Shown here: positions 24,143 through 35,440 of the stretch, one piece after another
How the letters are laid out: every line of letters begins with the position of its first letter
Numbering within the stretch: position 1 is the stretch's first letter
Origin: Rutpela maculata
Lineage: Eukaryota > Arthropoda > Insecta > Coleoptera > Cerambycidae
NCBI GenBank assembly: GCA_936432065.2
Contig: OW386287.2
Span: 76,759,804 to 76,823,803 of the forward strand
Reading direction: 5' to 3'
DNA length: 64,000 bases
Made by a program: the position numbers and the translations under genes
Notes under the pieces: model-generated
The model's database searches: none
What the model saw: the letters and a program-made list of their open reading frames with translations, nothing else
What the model was told of the DNA's origin: nothing

Positions 24143-25035
24143 TTCGTCCGCTGTCTTGGATTCCTAAATTTTTACCAAAAATTCGTAACCCGCATCCCGA
24201 AAATCCCCAGATATCGATTTTCATTCGAATAGGATCACAGATGACAACATTCATCCGCCATCTTGGTTTCCTAAATTTTGACCAAAAATTCGTAACCCGC
24301 ATCCCCGAAAACCCCCAGACATCGATTTTCAGCCAAATAGGACCATAGATGACGAAATTCGTCCGCCATCTTGGAGTCCTAAATTTTGATCAAAAATTCG
24401 TAACCCGCATCCCCGAAAACCCCCAGATATCGATTTTCAGCCAAATAGGACCATAGATGACGAAATTCGTCCGCCATCTTGGAGTCCTAAATTTTGATCA
24501 AAAATTCGTAACCCGCATCCCCGAAAACCCCCAGATATCGATTTTCAGCCAAATAGGACCATAGATGACGAAATTCGTCCGCCATCTTGGAGTCCTAAAT
24601 TTTGATCAAAAATTCGTAACCCGCATCCCCGAAAACCCCCAGATATCGATTTTCAGTCGAATAGGACTATAGATCGCGAAATTCGTCCGCCATCTTAGAT
24701 TCCTAAATTTTGACCAAAAATTCGTAACCCGCATCCCCGAAAACCATCCGATATCGATTTTTAGTCAAATAGGACCATAGATGACGAAATTCGTCCGCCA
24801 TCTTGGAGTCCTAAATTTTGATCAAAAATTCATAACCCGCATCCCCGAAAACCCCCAGATATCGATTTTCAGTCGAATAGGTCCATAGATGACGAAATTC
24901 GTCCGCCATCTTGGATTCCTAAATTTTGACCAAAAATTCGTAAACCGCATCCCCGAAAACCCCCAGATATCGATTTTCAGTCGAATAGGATCGTAGATGA
25001 CGAAATTCGTCCGTCATTTTGGATTCCTAAATATC
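24143..25035. repeat. 108-bp tandem array, about 8 units
   Basis: The word 'attcgtaacc' (or one-base variants) starts at 24181, 24288, 24396, 24504, 24612, 24720, 24828 and 24936, giving a spacing of 107 once and then 108 each time. Each unit contains 'ccgaaaacccccagatatcg' and 'attcgtccgccatcttgga'. On the minus strand every typical unit carries a 33-codon open frame starting ATGGCGGAC and ending TAG, so it is not one continuous frame. The constant length suggests recent unequal exchange or replication slippage. Confidence 0.9.
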
Positions 25036-25149
25036 TTAGCAGTATGAGATTCCTCGGAAAACCTACGTCAGATTGGATTTTGAACCATAAACTTATCTCA
25101 GAAACTACCGAGAAAACCCAGCATAGCGCGTTGACTGGGACACCCTGTA

Positions 25150-26106
25150 CATTTTGCTTGGTAATAATTTCGAATAAATTGATTTCTGACCTAACTAAAA
25201 ACCGCATTCAAATTTTCATAATAAAATTTGTAGGAGTGTTTATACAAAACGGTCCTCTCTATTTGGCACCTTTTATTTATGTATTAACATTTTCAAGAAT
25301 TTCATCTATTAAGTCATTCCTGTAAGATAAAATAATTTATAAATAAATTTAAGATATTACCAGAACTCCTAAATGCTTCCCTGGCAAGCATTCATTCGCG
25401 TCAGGTCTCCATGACAACAAGTTCCTCCCTAAAGTCTGAGAGCGTGTAAAGCTATGCGAATGCCGAGGCGAGTGCCATCTATTGACGGCAAAATTGGAAA
25501 CTATTTATTGAATCTATGTTTGAAAAACAAGAGGTTATATTTTATCCACGTAATTAATTATGGACTATCTAGGTCGTCACGATTTCGTTTTTTGTAAATT
25601 CCAATTTTTCGACGTCCATTTTTTGGTTGATCACGTGTTTTTGACTAAAACAAAAAAATAAAAACGTGACGAACTAGAATATATATTTTAATACATACGT
25701 ACAAAATTTGAAGTTTCTATCTTCAAAAATAAGCCGAATAATTCGTTTCTTCATTTCACTGACCGCAGATTATACTCTTAATATCACTAGTAGTATTTTC
25801 AATATACTTATTAAAAATAGGCAACTAATTTCTTATTAAGTATGAAAGAAATTAATTTACCACACAAATTCCGTGGTTAAATTAATGCCAGACCGATTTT
25901 AAGTCTGGCAGAAGACGAGTCTTTTGAAGAGTACGGTCGATAACAAACTAGCGGAGAGACAAAGATAGGCAAACAACAAAATTAGTTTATTTAGTATTAT
26001 TAAAATATGCCGTAGTTAACATAAAAAATAATATAATATTAGAAATAAATTAACCATAATAAATAGGTCGATACAAAAAGTCAATTCAACGATTTATTTT
26101 GAATTT
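25150..26106. other. Interior of the 11-kb element, no gene recognised
   Basis: AT-rich with a slightly GC-richer patch at 25380-25495 and a short hairpin at 25855-25888 ('attaatttaccac' against 'gtggttaaattaat'). The 25044-25325 open frame has no recognisable domain and starts at the edge of the tandem array. Confidence 0.4.
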
Positions 26107-26262
26107 TCAAATGTTATCACAAAAAATATCAGCAATATCGAGGTCTTCGTCGTCATTGCTGCTGTCATTATAATTATCATTACTTACATCATTTTCGTTA
26201 GTCTCTGCGGCAGTATTGTCTTCCGAGATTTGATTTTCTGTGCAATAAAATCCCGCACACCT
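26107..26262 (-). pseudogene. C-terminal acidic tail of the element's minus-strand gene
   Basis: Read on the minus strand from about 26262 down to a TGA at 26107-26109, the frame gives 'CAGFYCTENQISEDN' followed by a run very rich in Asn, Asp, Ser and Glu ('NDSSNDDEDLDIADIF') and a stop. The Cys-x4-Cys start and acidic end look like the tail of a Cys-rich nuclear protein. The first eight codons coincide with the Tc1-like element's left end, so the junction is uncertain. It is probably the 3' end of the gene whose 5' part is at 27488-28133; the middle has been deleted and replaced by the Tc1-like element. Confidence 0.4.
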
Positions 26263-27381
26263 ATTTTTCACTATATTAAATCATTATTTATTTGTCAGTG
26301 TCATATTTTCGAAACGGCGACATTAACTGAACATGAAAAAATTCTAATTCTCTCTAAAATTGAAGAAGGATGGTCTATTAGAGCAGTTGATAACCATTAT
26401 CACTTAAATAAAAGTACCGTTATGAGTGAAGAAAAGGTGGGAGGAGGAAGGTATCATAAAGAGAGAAGGCCAAACGAGAAGTTCAAATCTCGCTCAAGAT
26501 GAAGCGCTCCTTGGCTATTTAAGGGAAAATCCGTTTCAAACAGCAGTAGATACTGTGTCCATGACAAATTTTCCAGCATCGAGGTCTACAGCTAGCCGAA
26601 GGATAGGAAAATCGGAATTAAAAAACTGTGTAAGTGCCCAGAAGACCATATTAACAGAAAAACATAAGCAAGCCCACATTCTGTTTTGTTTAAATTTTGT
26701 CTATCGTCCACTGGAGTTTTGGAACAATGTTGTGTTTACCGATGAAAAAGTTTTTCAGTCTTGTAATGACGGATATACTCGGGTGTACCGTCCTGCAAAT
26801 CCCAGGTTTCACGAATGCTACGTGTCTCCGCAGAACAGGTTCGGGCGATTTTCTGTTAATGTTTGGGCATGGATAATTGGATAAGCGTGTATGGCCCTGG
26901 CGTGGCGTATCATGGTAGATTTAGTGGACAGGTTTATAGGGATATTTTGAAAAACGTTATGCTTCCTTCGGTGGAGCAATTATATCCAAACAACACATTC
27001 GTTTATCAACAAGACAACTGCCCTATTCATACTGCCAGGATAATTACTCAATGGTTTGGGAACAATAATATTGAATTACATGTGCAGAACAGCCATGCAG
27101 AAAACCGCTTTTTAATGTTTTGAGCTTCAGAATCTGGCCTTATCTCGGACACAATTTTTCAACGTCAATTTTTACATTTGTTATGAATCGAAATCATTAA
27201 ATCATTAACATTTTTCCAAATACTTTACTTATGACATTACACAATCAATGTCACTTTTTTATAACCTATATGATAATAAAAAATCTAAATTCCAAAAAGA
27301 CTGATTCACATCACTTACTATTATTATTAGTAAAAACTGGATTACTTGATTTTTCAAGTGTACGGGATTTTATTGCACAGA
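26236..27381 (+). mobile_element. Tc1/IS630-like transposon, internally decayed
   Basis: CTGTGCAATAAAATCCCG near 26238 is mirrored by CGGGATTTTATTGCACAG near 27362-27379, with one mismatch further in, giving inverted ends of about 25 bp and a length of 1.15 kb. The transposase pseudogene lies between them in the right size range. I do not see a TA duplication at these ends. Confidence 0.65.
26317..27123 (+). pseudogene. Tc1/IS630-like transposase (DDE), truncated
   Basis: Starts with a helix-turn-helix block 'LTEHEKILILSKIEEGWSIR'-type sequence and '..HYHLNKSTVM' (26317-26430). It shifts frame to 26426-26884 with 'FWNNVVFTDEKVF', which holds the first catalytic Asp, then shifts again to 26863-27123 with 'FVYQQDNCPIHTARI', the second Asp. 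The usual third block (SPDLNPIE with the catalytic Glu/Asp) is missing; the frame ends shortly after 'WFGNNNIE'. Such enzymes cut and paste the element in the nucleus. Two frameshifts and a lost third acidic residue make it inactive. Confidence 0.85.
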
Positions 27382-27487
27382 AGTTATTGCACTTATTTTT
27401 TTTTTTTATTAAAAAATCAACGTTTACCTTGAACGATAATATCAACAACTGATGCAGGCAATTGATCACCAAGAATTTAATTTAATT

Positions 27488-28133
27488 TAATTATTTGCGC
27501 ATACTACTTGACATAAGTGATGGTAAGAAGCGGCTACAGCAGCTAATTCGATACTATTGATTTTTTGCGATAATTATCATCTTTTAATGTACTCGCCCAT
27601 TCACTTATTTTCTTATAAATGCTCTTATCACTAATAATATGCAAGGTTTGCTGGTTACCTTTATACTGTTTGCGTTCTTTATCGCAAAACAAACATGCTT
27701 TCCTGGAATTACTTCTGATTTTTGTACAATTGTAATATTCAGATTCAATAATTGAATTAAAAACCTCGGTTGTTGAGTAAATATCATCAGTAGTTGGAGG
27801 AAAATCGTCAGCGGCTGGAAAAACATCAGCAGTAGTAAGATCAACATCTATTTCAGGAGTTAATGGTAATGATGGAGTTAAAAAGATGTGCTCGGAAGGT
27901 CTTTTGATGATGATAAATCTGTCACGCTTTGATCGCGATATTTATTCATCAACGTCGTAAAACTACTACAACACTGCCTATAATATTCATCGGAAGAATT
28001 AACGCTGCCAGGTAACTTAACATCATGATATTTTAATTTGTATATTTAAAATTTTCTTACCCTTAGTTAATGTCACTTCAATGAAAATAATTTTCTTTCC
28101 AGTCTTGTCTCTACAAAAAACACGTTTTTTCAT
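27488..28133 (-). pseudogene. Cys-containing gene remnant of the 11-kb element (candidate transposase)
   Basis: From an ATG at 28133 downward the first frame gives 'MKKRVFCRDKTGKKIIFIEV' and stops after 36 codons. A second frame (about 28035-27560) gives 'SSDEYYRQCCSSFTTLMNKY', a Ser/Thr/Asp-rich linker, then 'KACLFCDKERKQYKG' (CxxC) and 'TLHIISDKSIYKKISEW'. A further frame gives 'AASYHHLCQ' (YHxxC) near 27515. The CxxC ... YHxxC arrangement resembles a multi-copy protein family I have seen in arthropod and cnidarian predictions, but I cannot give it a proven function. It is the only coding remnant in the 11-kb element that is not a recognisable inserted transposon, so it may be the element's own transposase. 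A Tc1-like element follows downstream. Confidence 0.5.
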
Positions 28134-28674
28134 TGTTAGCCATCTCAACGAAATTTAATTTCTAAAACACTATGAAATATATTGTTCTATTATTACTCCA
28201 TATACTACTACATACATGTTACTCCAAAACACAAACGACTGTCAGACTATTCATATAAAACGATTAAATAATACATTATTTTAAGATTTAAGCTAATACA
28301 TCTATCATACTTATTAAAAAATTACTTAACCCATTTTTAATAAGTAAGTACGTAAGTAATGACTTCTATTTTGAAAATACTACTAAAGAGATATTAAGTA
28401 GACATTATAGAAAGACTTTAAAATACAATTATATATAGAATCCATTGAAATAGCTACCTTTATCCCAGTTATATATGCAATAAGTTGGAATACATTATAG
28501 AATTATATCTGCGTCATTTGTATTTTAAAATATTTTTAATTATCTTCAACTGCATCTTTTTTTTCACATGTTTTGCCACTCTGAAAATCAATAATATATA
28601 TGGAATTAATATTAAGAAATATTTTAGAATATGTGATAATTTGATTTATGCATAATAAATTCAAGTTATGGCTG

Positions 28675-30222
28675 TAGCCCAGTCGATGAAGGTATTTACG
28701 CACAAAAAGTTGCAAACTGTGTAAACTTTTTTTTAATGGGTTCGTGAAAGTGTGTAGAATAATATCCTGAACAGTTTACATTTTGCTCGGATGCAGAACA
28801 TATAAAAAAAGTGAAAAAAAATTTTTTTTCATCCATTTTTTCAAAATTTTGAAATTAAGTCAAGCTAGGAAAAAACAAAAAATACAGATGGATAGATCAC
28901 TTATTTATGAACAAAAAATGTGCTAACAATATTTATCGCTAAAGCCACAGTTTTCCCGGAAAAAAATAGTCAAGTGTAACGTTATAACTCGAAGCGAGAT
29001 ACATGCGTGCGCGTGCTTAAATACGCATGACTGTGACACCGACGCATTTAATTACATGTCACTAAATCAGAATTTGTTCAATCTATATGAGTGTTGGTTC
29101 ATTTAAAAGGTGGAAATTGAAGCTTTCTGATGCTTTTTTTGTTTTAAACAAAACAAGCAAAGGATGGATGGGAAAAATATACTTATATTATCACCCCCGA
29201 ACTCAATCGTTGCAATAAAAAATATAGAAAAAAATAAAAGCCCTTCAAAAAAAATTCTTTCTTCATTGAGAACTGTTAAAAAGTATGTACACTTCATGAT
29301 TATTATGGTTTATTAAGTCGTAGTAACGTGATTTCAAATCATTTTAATTTAACTGCTTGATGATTTTCTTGATAAATATATATTGGAGGCTGCAACTTGC
29401 CGAGAAATTGACCCATTGGAAAAAATAAAATATCACTATTTCAGAAAAAATGTATATTTTTCGAATGTACACAAATTCGTTTACTTTTACGCATTTTTTC
29501 GAAAATATGATTAATCATAAGAAATTGTGATTGTCACAATCTTATCTTTATAACTATGAAAATATCTGTGATTGTTTTGAATATAAATTCTGGAACTTTT
29601 CCAATACATTAACAAATGTATAAGGAATTCAATGGGTATAGCTGAAATGTGGATAGGTGTATCTGTAATAAATACAATGCAGTAAAGGCACGTAAAAATT
29701 GATGAGAGCGATTCAGCGGCTATGTATGGTGTCTGTGTATGCGTTCATAATTATATATCTTCCCTCCGGACTCACTATTTATCCTCTTATTCACTAAGAA
29801 AAATGTTAAAAATGTGTAATCAGAAAGAGAAAAAAGCTTTATTTTACTTGTTAGAACTGCTAAGAATTTAAGAGGTTCCTTAGTATGCATTTAACCGTAT
29901 GCTTGGCTGAGCAGAATGTCAAAATTACTTCACTATTTTTTTCCGGGAAAACCGTGGCTTTAGCGATAAATTTTATTAGAACATTTTTTGTTCAGAAACA
30001 TGTGGTCTACCCACCTGTATTTTTTGTTTTTTTCTAGCCTGACTTAATTTAAAAATTTTCAAAAAATTGATAAAAAATGTTTTTTCACTTTTTTTTTGTT
30101 CTGCATCCGAGCGGAATGTAAAATTTTCAGGATATTATTCTATACACTTTCACGAAAAAAAAAATTATTCAGTTTGCAACTTTTTGTGGGTTTCACTATA
30201 AAACGATCTGTCGTCTGGGCTA
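28675..30222. mobile_element. 1548-bp TIR element inserted in the right arm, TSD CTG
   Basis: Left end TAGCCCAGTCGATGAAGG, right end GTCGTCTGGGCTA; CTG lies outside both ends (28672-28674 and 30223-30225). The arms pair for about 330 bp, e.g. 'aaaaagttgcaaactg' (28704) with 'cagtttgcaactttttg' (30170), and 'tcgctaaagccacagttttc' with 'gaaaaccgtggctttagcga'. The equivalent place in the left arm of the 11-kb element (about 19725) has no insertion. No coding seen in the unpaired centre (29010-29890). Confidence 0.85.
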
Positions 30223-30455
30223 CTGAAATAAACAGGATTTACTTAAGAAAAATGATATAATCAAATGTCATGCTACTGTCATATAATTTTGTAATTTTTT
30301 TCACCTATATATCCGCTACTCTCACAGGTAAATGCAACGTCTCCCGCCAGCCAGACCATCCTCATGCCTGCTACACCATAAAAAGGAAGGGGATATAAAA
30401 GAATGAGCCTTGCTAAAATCAAATGACAAAAATGTTGCTAGCTCTTAGATTATAA

Positions 30456-31287
30456 ATAGAGACCTAATTATTCTTAATCTGCAATAAAATACTAGAAAGA
30501 TATAAAAGATAATTTTTGAATGAATCAAAACTTTAAACCAATCTTACTTAAAACTTCAAAATGGTAAATGGGTTGTTTTCCAGTAACGCATCCACATGTA
30601 CAATGGGCTTTCTGATTGCTAATAAAAGTACCTAATAATAAATATTGGTAAATAAGGCACAAATATTTTTATTATTTATTTATTAATTGTGTAACACTTT
30701 AATTGCTACACATACTGAACACATTTTATTAGCCACAAGGATAAAGTTCATTATTTCTTTATTTATGTTGCTGCGTCATATGCCTCTCCGCATACGTTAG
30801 ATTCATGATATTTAATGAATAATCTGCAATCCCACTGTACTTCATATAGTCTAACTGCAGTTTAAAGATATGACTGCTGCCATCAGTAGGAACCTAGGAA
30901 AGAATTGCAGGCAACTGGTAGTTTTTCAGAAAGTCGAAGAGAAGGTAAAATATCTACAAAAAATATGTCATGGTTATATAATTAGATGGCGAATGCCGTT
31001 AACAACTAAACCTAAATTTTTAGGATAAATTATTTTTTTGACAAAGTCCAAAATGATATAATTAAAAGTTCAACATGTAGCACTTTAATATTATTTTTTT
31101 AAAGTAAAAAAAATGTACAGGAGTCTATGTAACGCTTTTCAAATGTAGTCTTAAATTTCTGTAAAACTTGATGTACATAAGCAAATTTGTATTTTTTGTA
31201 ATTTATAAAGATCAATATGATATTTTTTCAATCTTTGGTAAACAAAGACATTATTATTATATAGTTTGATCATGGAATAAACGCCTA
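30456..31287. other. AT-rich DNA, no gene seen
   Basis: Nothing recognisable on either strand. Confidence 0.4.
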
Positions 31288-31372
31288 TATATTCACAAAA
31301 GACCTTTTAGGTCGAGGTGAAGAAAGGCCAACCCAGGGTCAAGCGACCCCTCAAACAATCTACAACGCCTTA
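31288..31372 (+). mobile_element. 3' end fragment of a LINE C copy
   Basis: 'attcacaaaagaccttttag' to 'aaacaatctacaa' matches the 3' end of LINE C (16456-16520) and is more complete there, keeping about 9 bases ('acccagggt') that LINE C has lost. It is a severely 5'-truncated insertion. Confidence 0.8.
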
Positions 31373-31894
31373 TAACTTCAGTTGACGGGATACGTGGGAA
31401 GTAAGAATTGCTTGGCATTTTTCGATGTGGTTACTAAGTCCTCAAATGTAGTGATCCAAATACCAAAATGGCAATAGACAAAATTACCACAAATTCATGA
31501 TCAAATATTAATCAGCGAAATAGATCCTCTTCCAAACAGATGAATGATGGTGAGCAGTAAGGGTTGCACAAAAGCTCATTTAATGTCTGCAATATAAAAT
31601 CGCTTACAATAAAGCTTCTTGACAGCAGCATACGTTAAATATGTAAGACTTGTGCGAGCATATTGGTTTAGCCCGCAATAATGGCTCGAGCTAATTGGCG
31701 TTACATTGAGGATATCTGAGAGTGATACCATGCCATTTCTGCTATAGTAGTAGTAGTCAAATACTAACAACAGACTGAGTATTCTATTAACACTCGAAAA
31801 CAATTATCTTTAGATATAAGGTATTATGCCTACTATAGATAAAATACACATGCATAAAATTAACATTTAATTTATACCTCAAATTGTGAAACAT

Positions 31895-33060
31895 GGTCAG
31901 ACAGTGAACGGTCAAGTATTTTTCAAGTACGGAAAACAGTGTATCGTGTGTTAAAGTAATTTAAGAATGAAAAGTGCTAGACAGATACTTTAGAAATTGT
32001 CAAGGTGAAGACATCAGATGCTACAAGTCTGTCTATTAGAAGTATCAAAGGACAGTGACACTAGTGCCTTAGAAGCTGATGGCATATCAATATTTAGAAC
32101 TATAGCAAACAAATGTCCAAAGAAGACCAGAGTATAAGACAGCTGATAAATGTTTCGTTGTCCACAAATTTCATAAGACAAATTCGGAATGTAATGATAT
32201 TTGTTGTCTTACATAACATGAGAACATAAAATAATCAGAAAGTTCTAATTGAAAAACACGACATAAGATGACTTCGAATTTTATCTTCAAAGAAGATTAA
32301 CTTATTTTGAAGTCTAAATATGTCAACTGTTTACCTGCACGAAACCCATTTGCCCAGTGGACACACACTTTTGAAACGGAAGGATGAGTTGACGAAAGGA
32401 TTGTTTGCAAATATATCTAAAGGTGAAACACTTATTATCATGCACGCAGGTGGAGAAATAGGATTCTTACCTGAAGGCTTACTAATGTTTCAATCAGGAC
32501 CTAAAATTATCATTCAGAAATGAATTCTGAAAACTATGGAAAATAGTTGTTGATCCCAAATTTGGCGAAGAATTCTATAATCGTTGTTTACAATGCACCC
32601 TACCATAATGTGCAGACAAATTCGTCATCATCGTATCAAATTCTAGAAAGGTAGACATAATAAAAATAATTAGTTGACAGGAATATTAATCATGAACCGA
32701 ATATCTTGAAGCCACAACTTCACGAAATTATCAAATATTATAAAAAGCGATACATTTTCTACAAATTTGATATCTTCTTGTAAAGCAATGGACACCTTTT
32801 TTTTTTTTTTACGTCTACCACCCCGTCACCCGGATTTAAAACCTATCGAATTATTACTGACTACAGTAAAATAATGTTGGTGCCACATTTAAATTAGAAG
32901 ATGCCTGTAAGTTAGCCGAATATGAATTTTGCCAAATAACACCAGAAAACTGGAAGAAACACTGTGAGCGTATGATCAAAATAGAGCACAAGTATTTGGA
33001 AAATGAAGTGCTTGTGGATAATTTTGGTGAAGTTGAATCATTAGTTGTTTGCTTTTAAGA
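31895..33060 (+). pseudogene. IS630/Tc1-like DDE transposase relic
   Basis: Pieces of one transposase can be followed in three frames. 'QKVLIEKHDI' near 32240 comes first. 'VYLHETHLPSGHT' (D/E-E-T block; the usual first Asp appears as His) and 'GLFANISKGETLIIMHAGGE' follow (32320-32523). Near 32585-32600 is a worn 'VDNAPYH'-like stretch. 'LPPRHPDLKPIELL' lies near 32815-32850 and 'FKLEDACKLAEYEF' plus 'ITPENWKKHCERMIKIE' near 32890-33000. Lysine in place of Asn and many stops show long decay. I found no TIR pair for it. Confidence 0.75.
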
Positions 33061-33079
33061 GACTATATATTATACCTAC

Positions 33080-33766
33080 AGTCAAGGCCATTTACATCAT
33101 TTATAGATATTAACATAAAATGTTATGTGTAGATATTTTTAGCCGTTATGTTATGAATAGCATGTAATTTCTTATTGTTTAAATGTTTTTTATTCTAATA
33201 TACTTTTAATGGTGACACAATTTTACTACAAATTTTTTTTATTTGCACACTACTGAAACTATGGTGCCTTGAGCAGGCACCTGTGAGTTGCAACCCTACC
33301 GCTCGTAGTATCTTCACATCATTCATTGGTCAGTTAAAAATGCCTATAATAGACATACCTACAGACAATATTTTACATTACCTTTAAATTGCAATTATAA
33401 TAGATTGGCAACATTGCCGAAGACTAGTGATTATGATTTAAAATAAGTATGGGCATGTCTTATGAATTTCATGTTTCTCACAACGCATTGAAATTTCAAA
33501 TACTTTGTATTCGTTAGTATTATCTTCTTCTTTTAGCGGGACGACGAAAGGTTGCCGCATTCAGGCGTTGTGGCCTATTGTGTTTCCGCTACAAATTTAG
33601 GGGATTCAGTCCGGATACTAACACAAAGACTAAAATCTTTTCTATGGGGGCATCCCTTATTTCCTTCAGCACCGGAAAACCAATGCCGTTTATGTCTCAA
33701 GCTCATAAGACCAGGGCAGGAAGTTAGGACGTGAAGGGAAGTTTCTTTCTCAACCACACCACAAAG
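33080..33766. other. AT-rich DNA with a GC-richer patch, no gene assigned
   Basis: 33535-33750 is somewhat GC-rich with short open frames on both strands, neither with a recognisable domain. Confidence 0.35.
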
Positions 33767-35440
33767 TGTTAATAAATGCTGAAAGTTGGTTTAAGGGCTG
33801 GAAAAAATGCGAAAATTACCAGAAACTAGGTGCCATACTATTATGGCGGATGGAAGTATCCTCTATACATAGTTAAACGTATAATTTTCAGAGCGCCAAA
33901 ATAGATCATAGATAGCATTCAGGCTGTTTTTTATGTATTACTTATTTTTACCGTAAAACTATATAACTGCCATTCCACTTAGGTGAATGGAGGAGCTAGC
34001 AAAGCAAAGGTGTCAGAAGTCGAAGTTGCATAACAGTACACTACATAAGAGGAGTTTAAAGAAGCATGTGAAAGTTACAGTGTGTAACTCCACAAGTGCG
34101 TAATTGCATTATAACTCAAGTTGTGTACTATACTTTCTCTACGACCACATTTATTCCCATTAAATAGTATAAAAAGTGTTAAGAATTTGATGGAATATAT
34201 GGCAAGAAATACAAAACACGAAATTTTTCAAAGATTACATCTTCAATATACGAGCAAGAAGGTCGTATATTGTTTTTGAAAGAGCATGAATGGCATTTTA
34301 AGTACATCGTGAATCGTATGCACAAAATCAAAAATTCCAGCCGGCCAGAACCTTCGAAAAATGGCATTTTTTTGGCGAAAAAACTTGTCTTACAAGAAAA
34401 TTATTAATCAATATTTCAATATGAAAATTATAGTTGCCCACAATGTTGAGACACATAAAAAATCTCAAAGCATTGCCGCCAAATCCCTTAGGATAGAGCG
34501 GGGCAGGCTTTATTTTTCTACAGCATATTAAATAATAAATATAATGTATTACTTCATTCATAAAAGATCGTTCTCATGTAAAGTATGCTCTGGCATGATT
34601 TAAATAAGAAATTAACGGTATGTATCAATAATTATAATTTCAAATTATTTTATAATTGCGCAACTCCCTCCTAAAATATTTTATGACCTAACGCTGGTTA
34701 TAGTTGCCATAGTAACTGTTAGGAGGGAGTTTCGTAATTATATCAAAATAATTTGAAATTATAATTGATACAGGCGTGTTTCCGTTAATTTCTTATTTAA
34801 ATCATGCCAGAACATACTTTACATGAGGATAATGATGTTTTATGTATTAAGTAATACATTATATTTATTATTTAATATGCTGTAGAAAAATAAAGCATGC
34901 CCCACTCTATCCTAAGGGGCTTGGCGGCAATGCTTTGAGTTTTTTTATGTGCCTCATAACATGTTTATTTTTATATGGTAGACACTTTTTCACTGTAATT
35001 GTATGGCATCTAGTTCTGCCCCCACAAGAAAGAACCTCATATGTGGCATTTTTGGGTATTTTGAGATTTTAGTTTCAACGAACTCAGCGGACAAAAATAC
35101 GGCAATTACAAAAAACTTTGTAAAATAAACCCCGAACATTTTGTCGACCTCGTATCAGGAGCGAATTTATCATGTTACTACACATGAACACCGTATATAT
35201 TCATTACATAGACAAAACATGGCATATTTCATAGGAATCTTGAGATGAGAATGCTAAGCAAAAACACGGTACTACTACTACTCTAATGTTGACCTCAAAT
35301 ATCTACATTCCATGTTTTTTTTACATTATCTTCTTCTTTACGGAGGCAGAGTTCCCGGTAATTTTTGTATTTCTTCCCAGCTCTTAAACCAACTCCCAAA
35401 TTGAATGCCATAATAAAATTCACCAGCATTTATTAACAGC
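33767..35440. repeat. Inverted pair around a palindrome
   Basis: 'gttaataaatgctg', 'gttggtttaagggctgg' and 'gaaaattacc' at 33768-33822 are mirrored by 'ggtaatttttgtatttct', 'cagctcttaaaccaac' and 'cagcatttattaac' at 35356-35437. It may be the ends of a decayed element of about 1.7 kb that contains the 34441-34962 palindrome. Confidence 0.6.
34441..34962. mobile_element. Palindromic fold-back unit (about 240-bp arms)
   Basis: Left arm 34441-34675, right arm 34720-34962, spacer about 45 bp. Paired blocks: 'tcaaagcattgccgcc' with 'ggcggcaatgctttga', 'acagcatattaaataataaa' with 'tttattatttaatatgctgt', 'catgatttaaataagaaatt' with 'aatttcttatttaaatcatg', and 'caactccctcctaa' with 'ttaggagggagtt'. 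No coding. Confidence 0.85.

Larger units (their letters stand above)
20327..25149. mobile_element. Nested 4.8-kb element with TACAGGGTGTCC ends
   Basis: The left end TACAGGGTGTCCTAGTTAAC and right end GACTGGGACACCCTGTA are inverted for about 60 bp, including 'ttttctcggtagtttttgag' (about 20352) paired with 'ctcagaaactaccgagaaaa' (about 25098). No transposase is found inside. It contains further inverted repeats (20588-23470 and 22165-22846) and the 108-bp tandem array. The same terminal word ends the element at 62506-63379. Confidence 0.75.
19456..30452. mobile_element. 11-kb long-TIR element, TAGTCTAAGAGCT family, TSD TAA
   Basis: The left end is TAGTCTAAGAGCTAGG; the right end is CTAGCTCTTAGATTA (reverse complement TAATCTAAGAGCTAG). 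TAA lies immediately outside both ends (19453-19455 and 30453-30455). The arms match as inverted copies for about 570 bp: left 19456 to about 20025, right about 28390-30452 with a 1548-bp element inserted. Paired landmarks include 'gattttagcaaggctcattc' near 19490 with 'gaatgagccttgctaaaatc' near 30402, and 'taaatcaaattatcatatat' near 19757 with 'atgtgataatttgatttatg' near 28631. The interior holds a 4.8-kb nested element, a Tc1-like element and pieces of a minus-strand Cys-containing gene. Confidence 0.88.

Noticed and set aside
24143..25035. CRISPR-like array
   Set aside because: Units are contiguous 108-bp tandem copies with no repeat-spacer alternation, and the setting is a eukaryotic transposon.
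24977..25325. Overlapping frames at the end of the 108-bp array
   Set aside because: Arise from the array edge and the TIR of the nested element; no domain.
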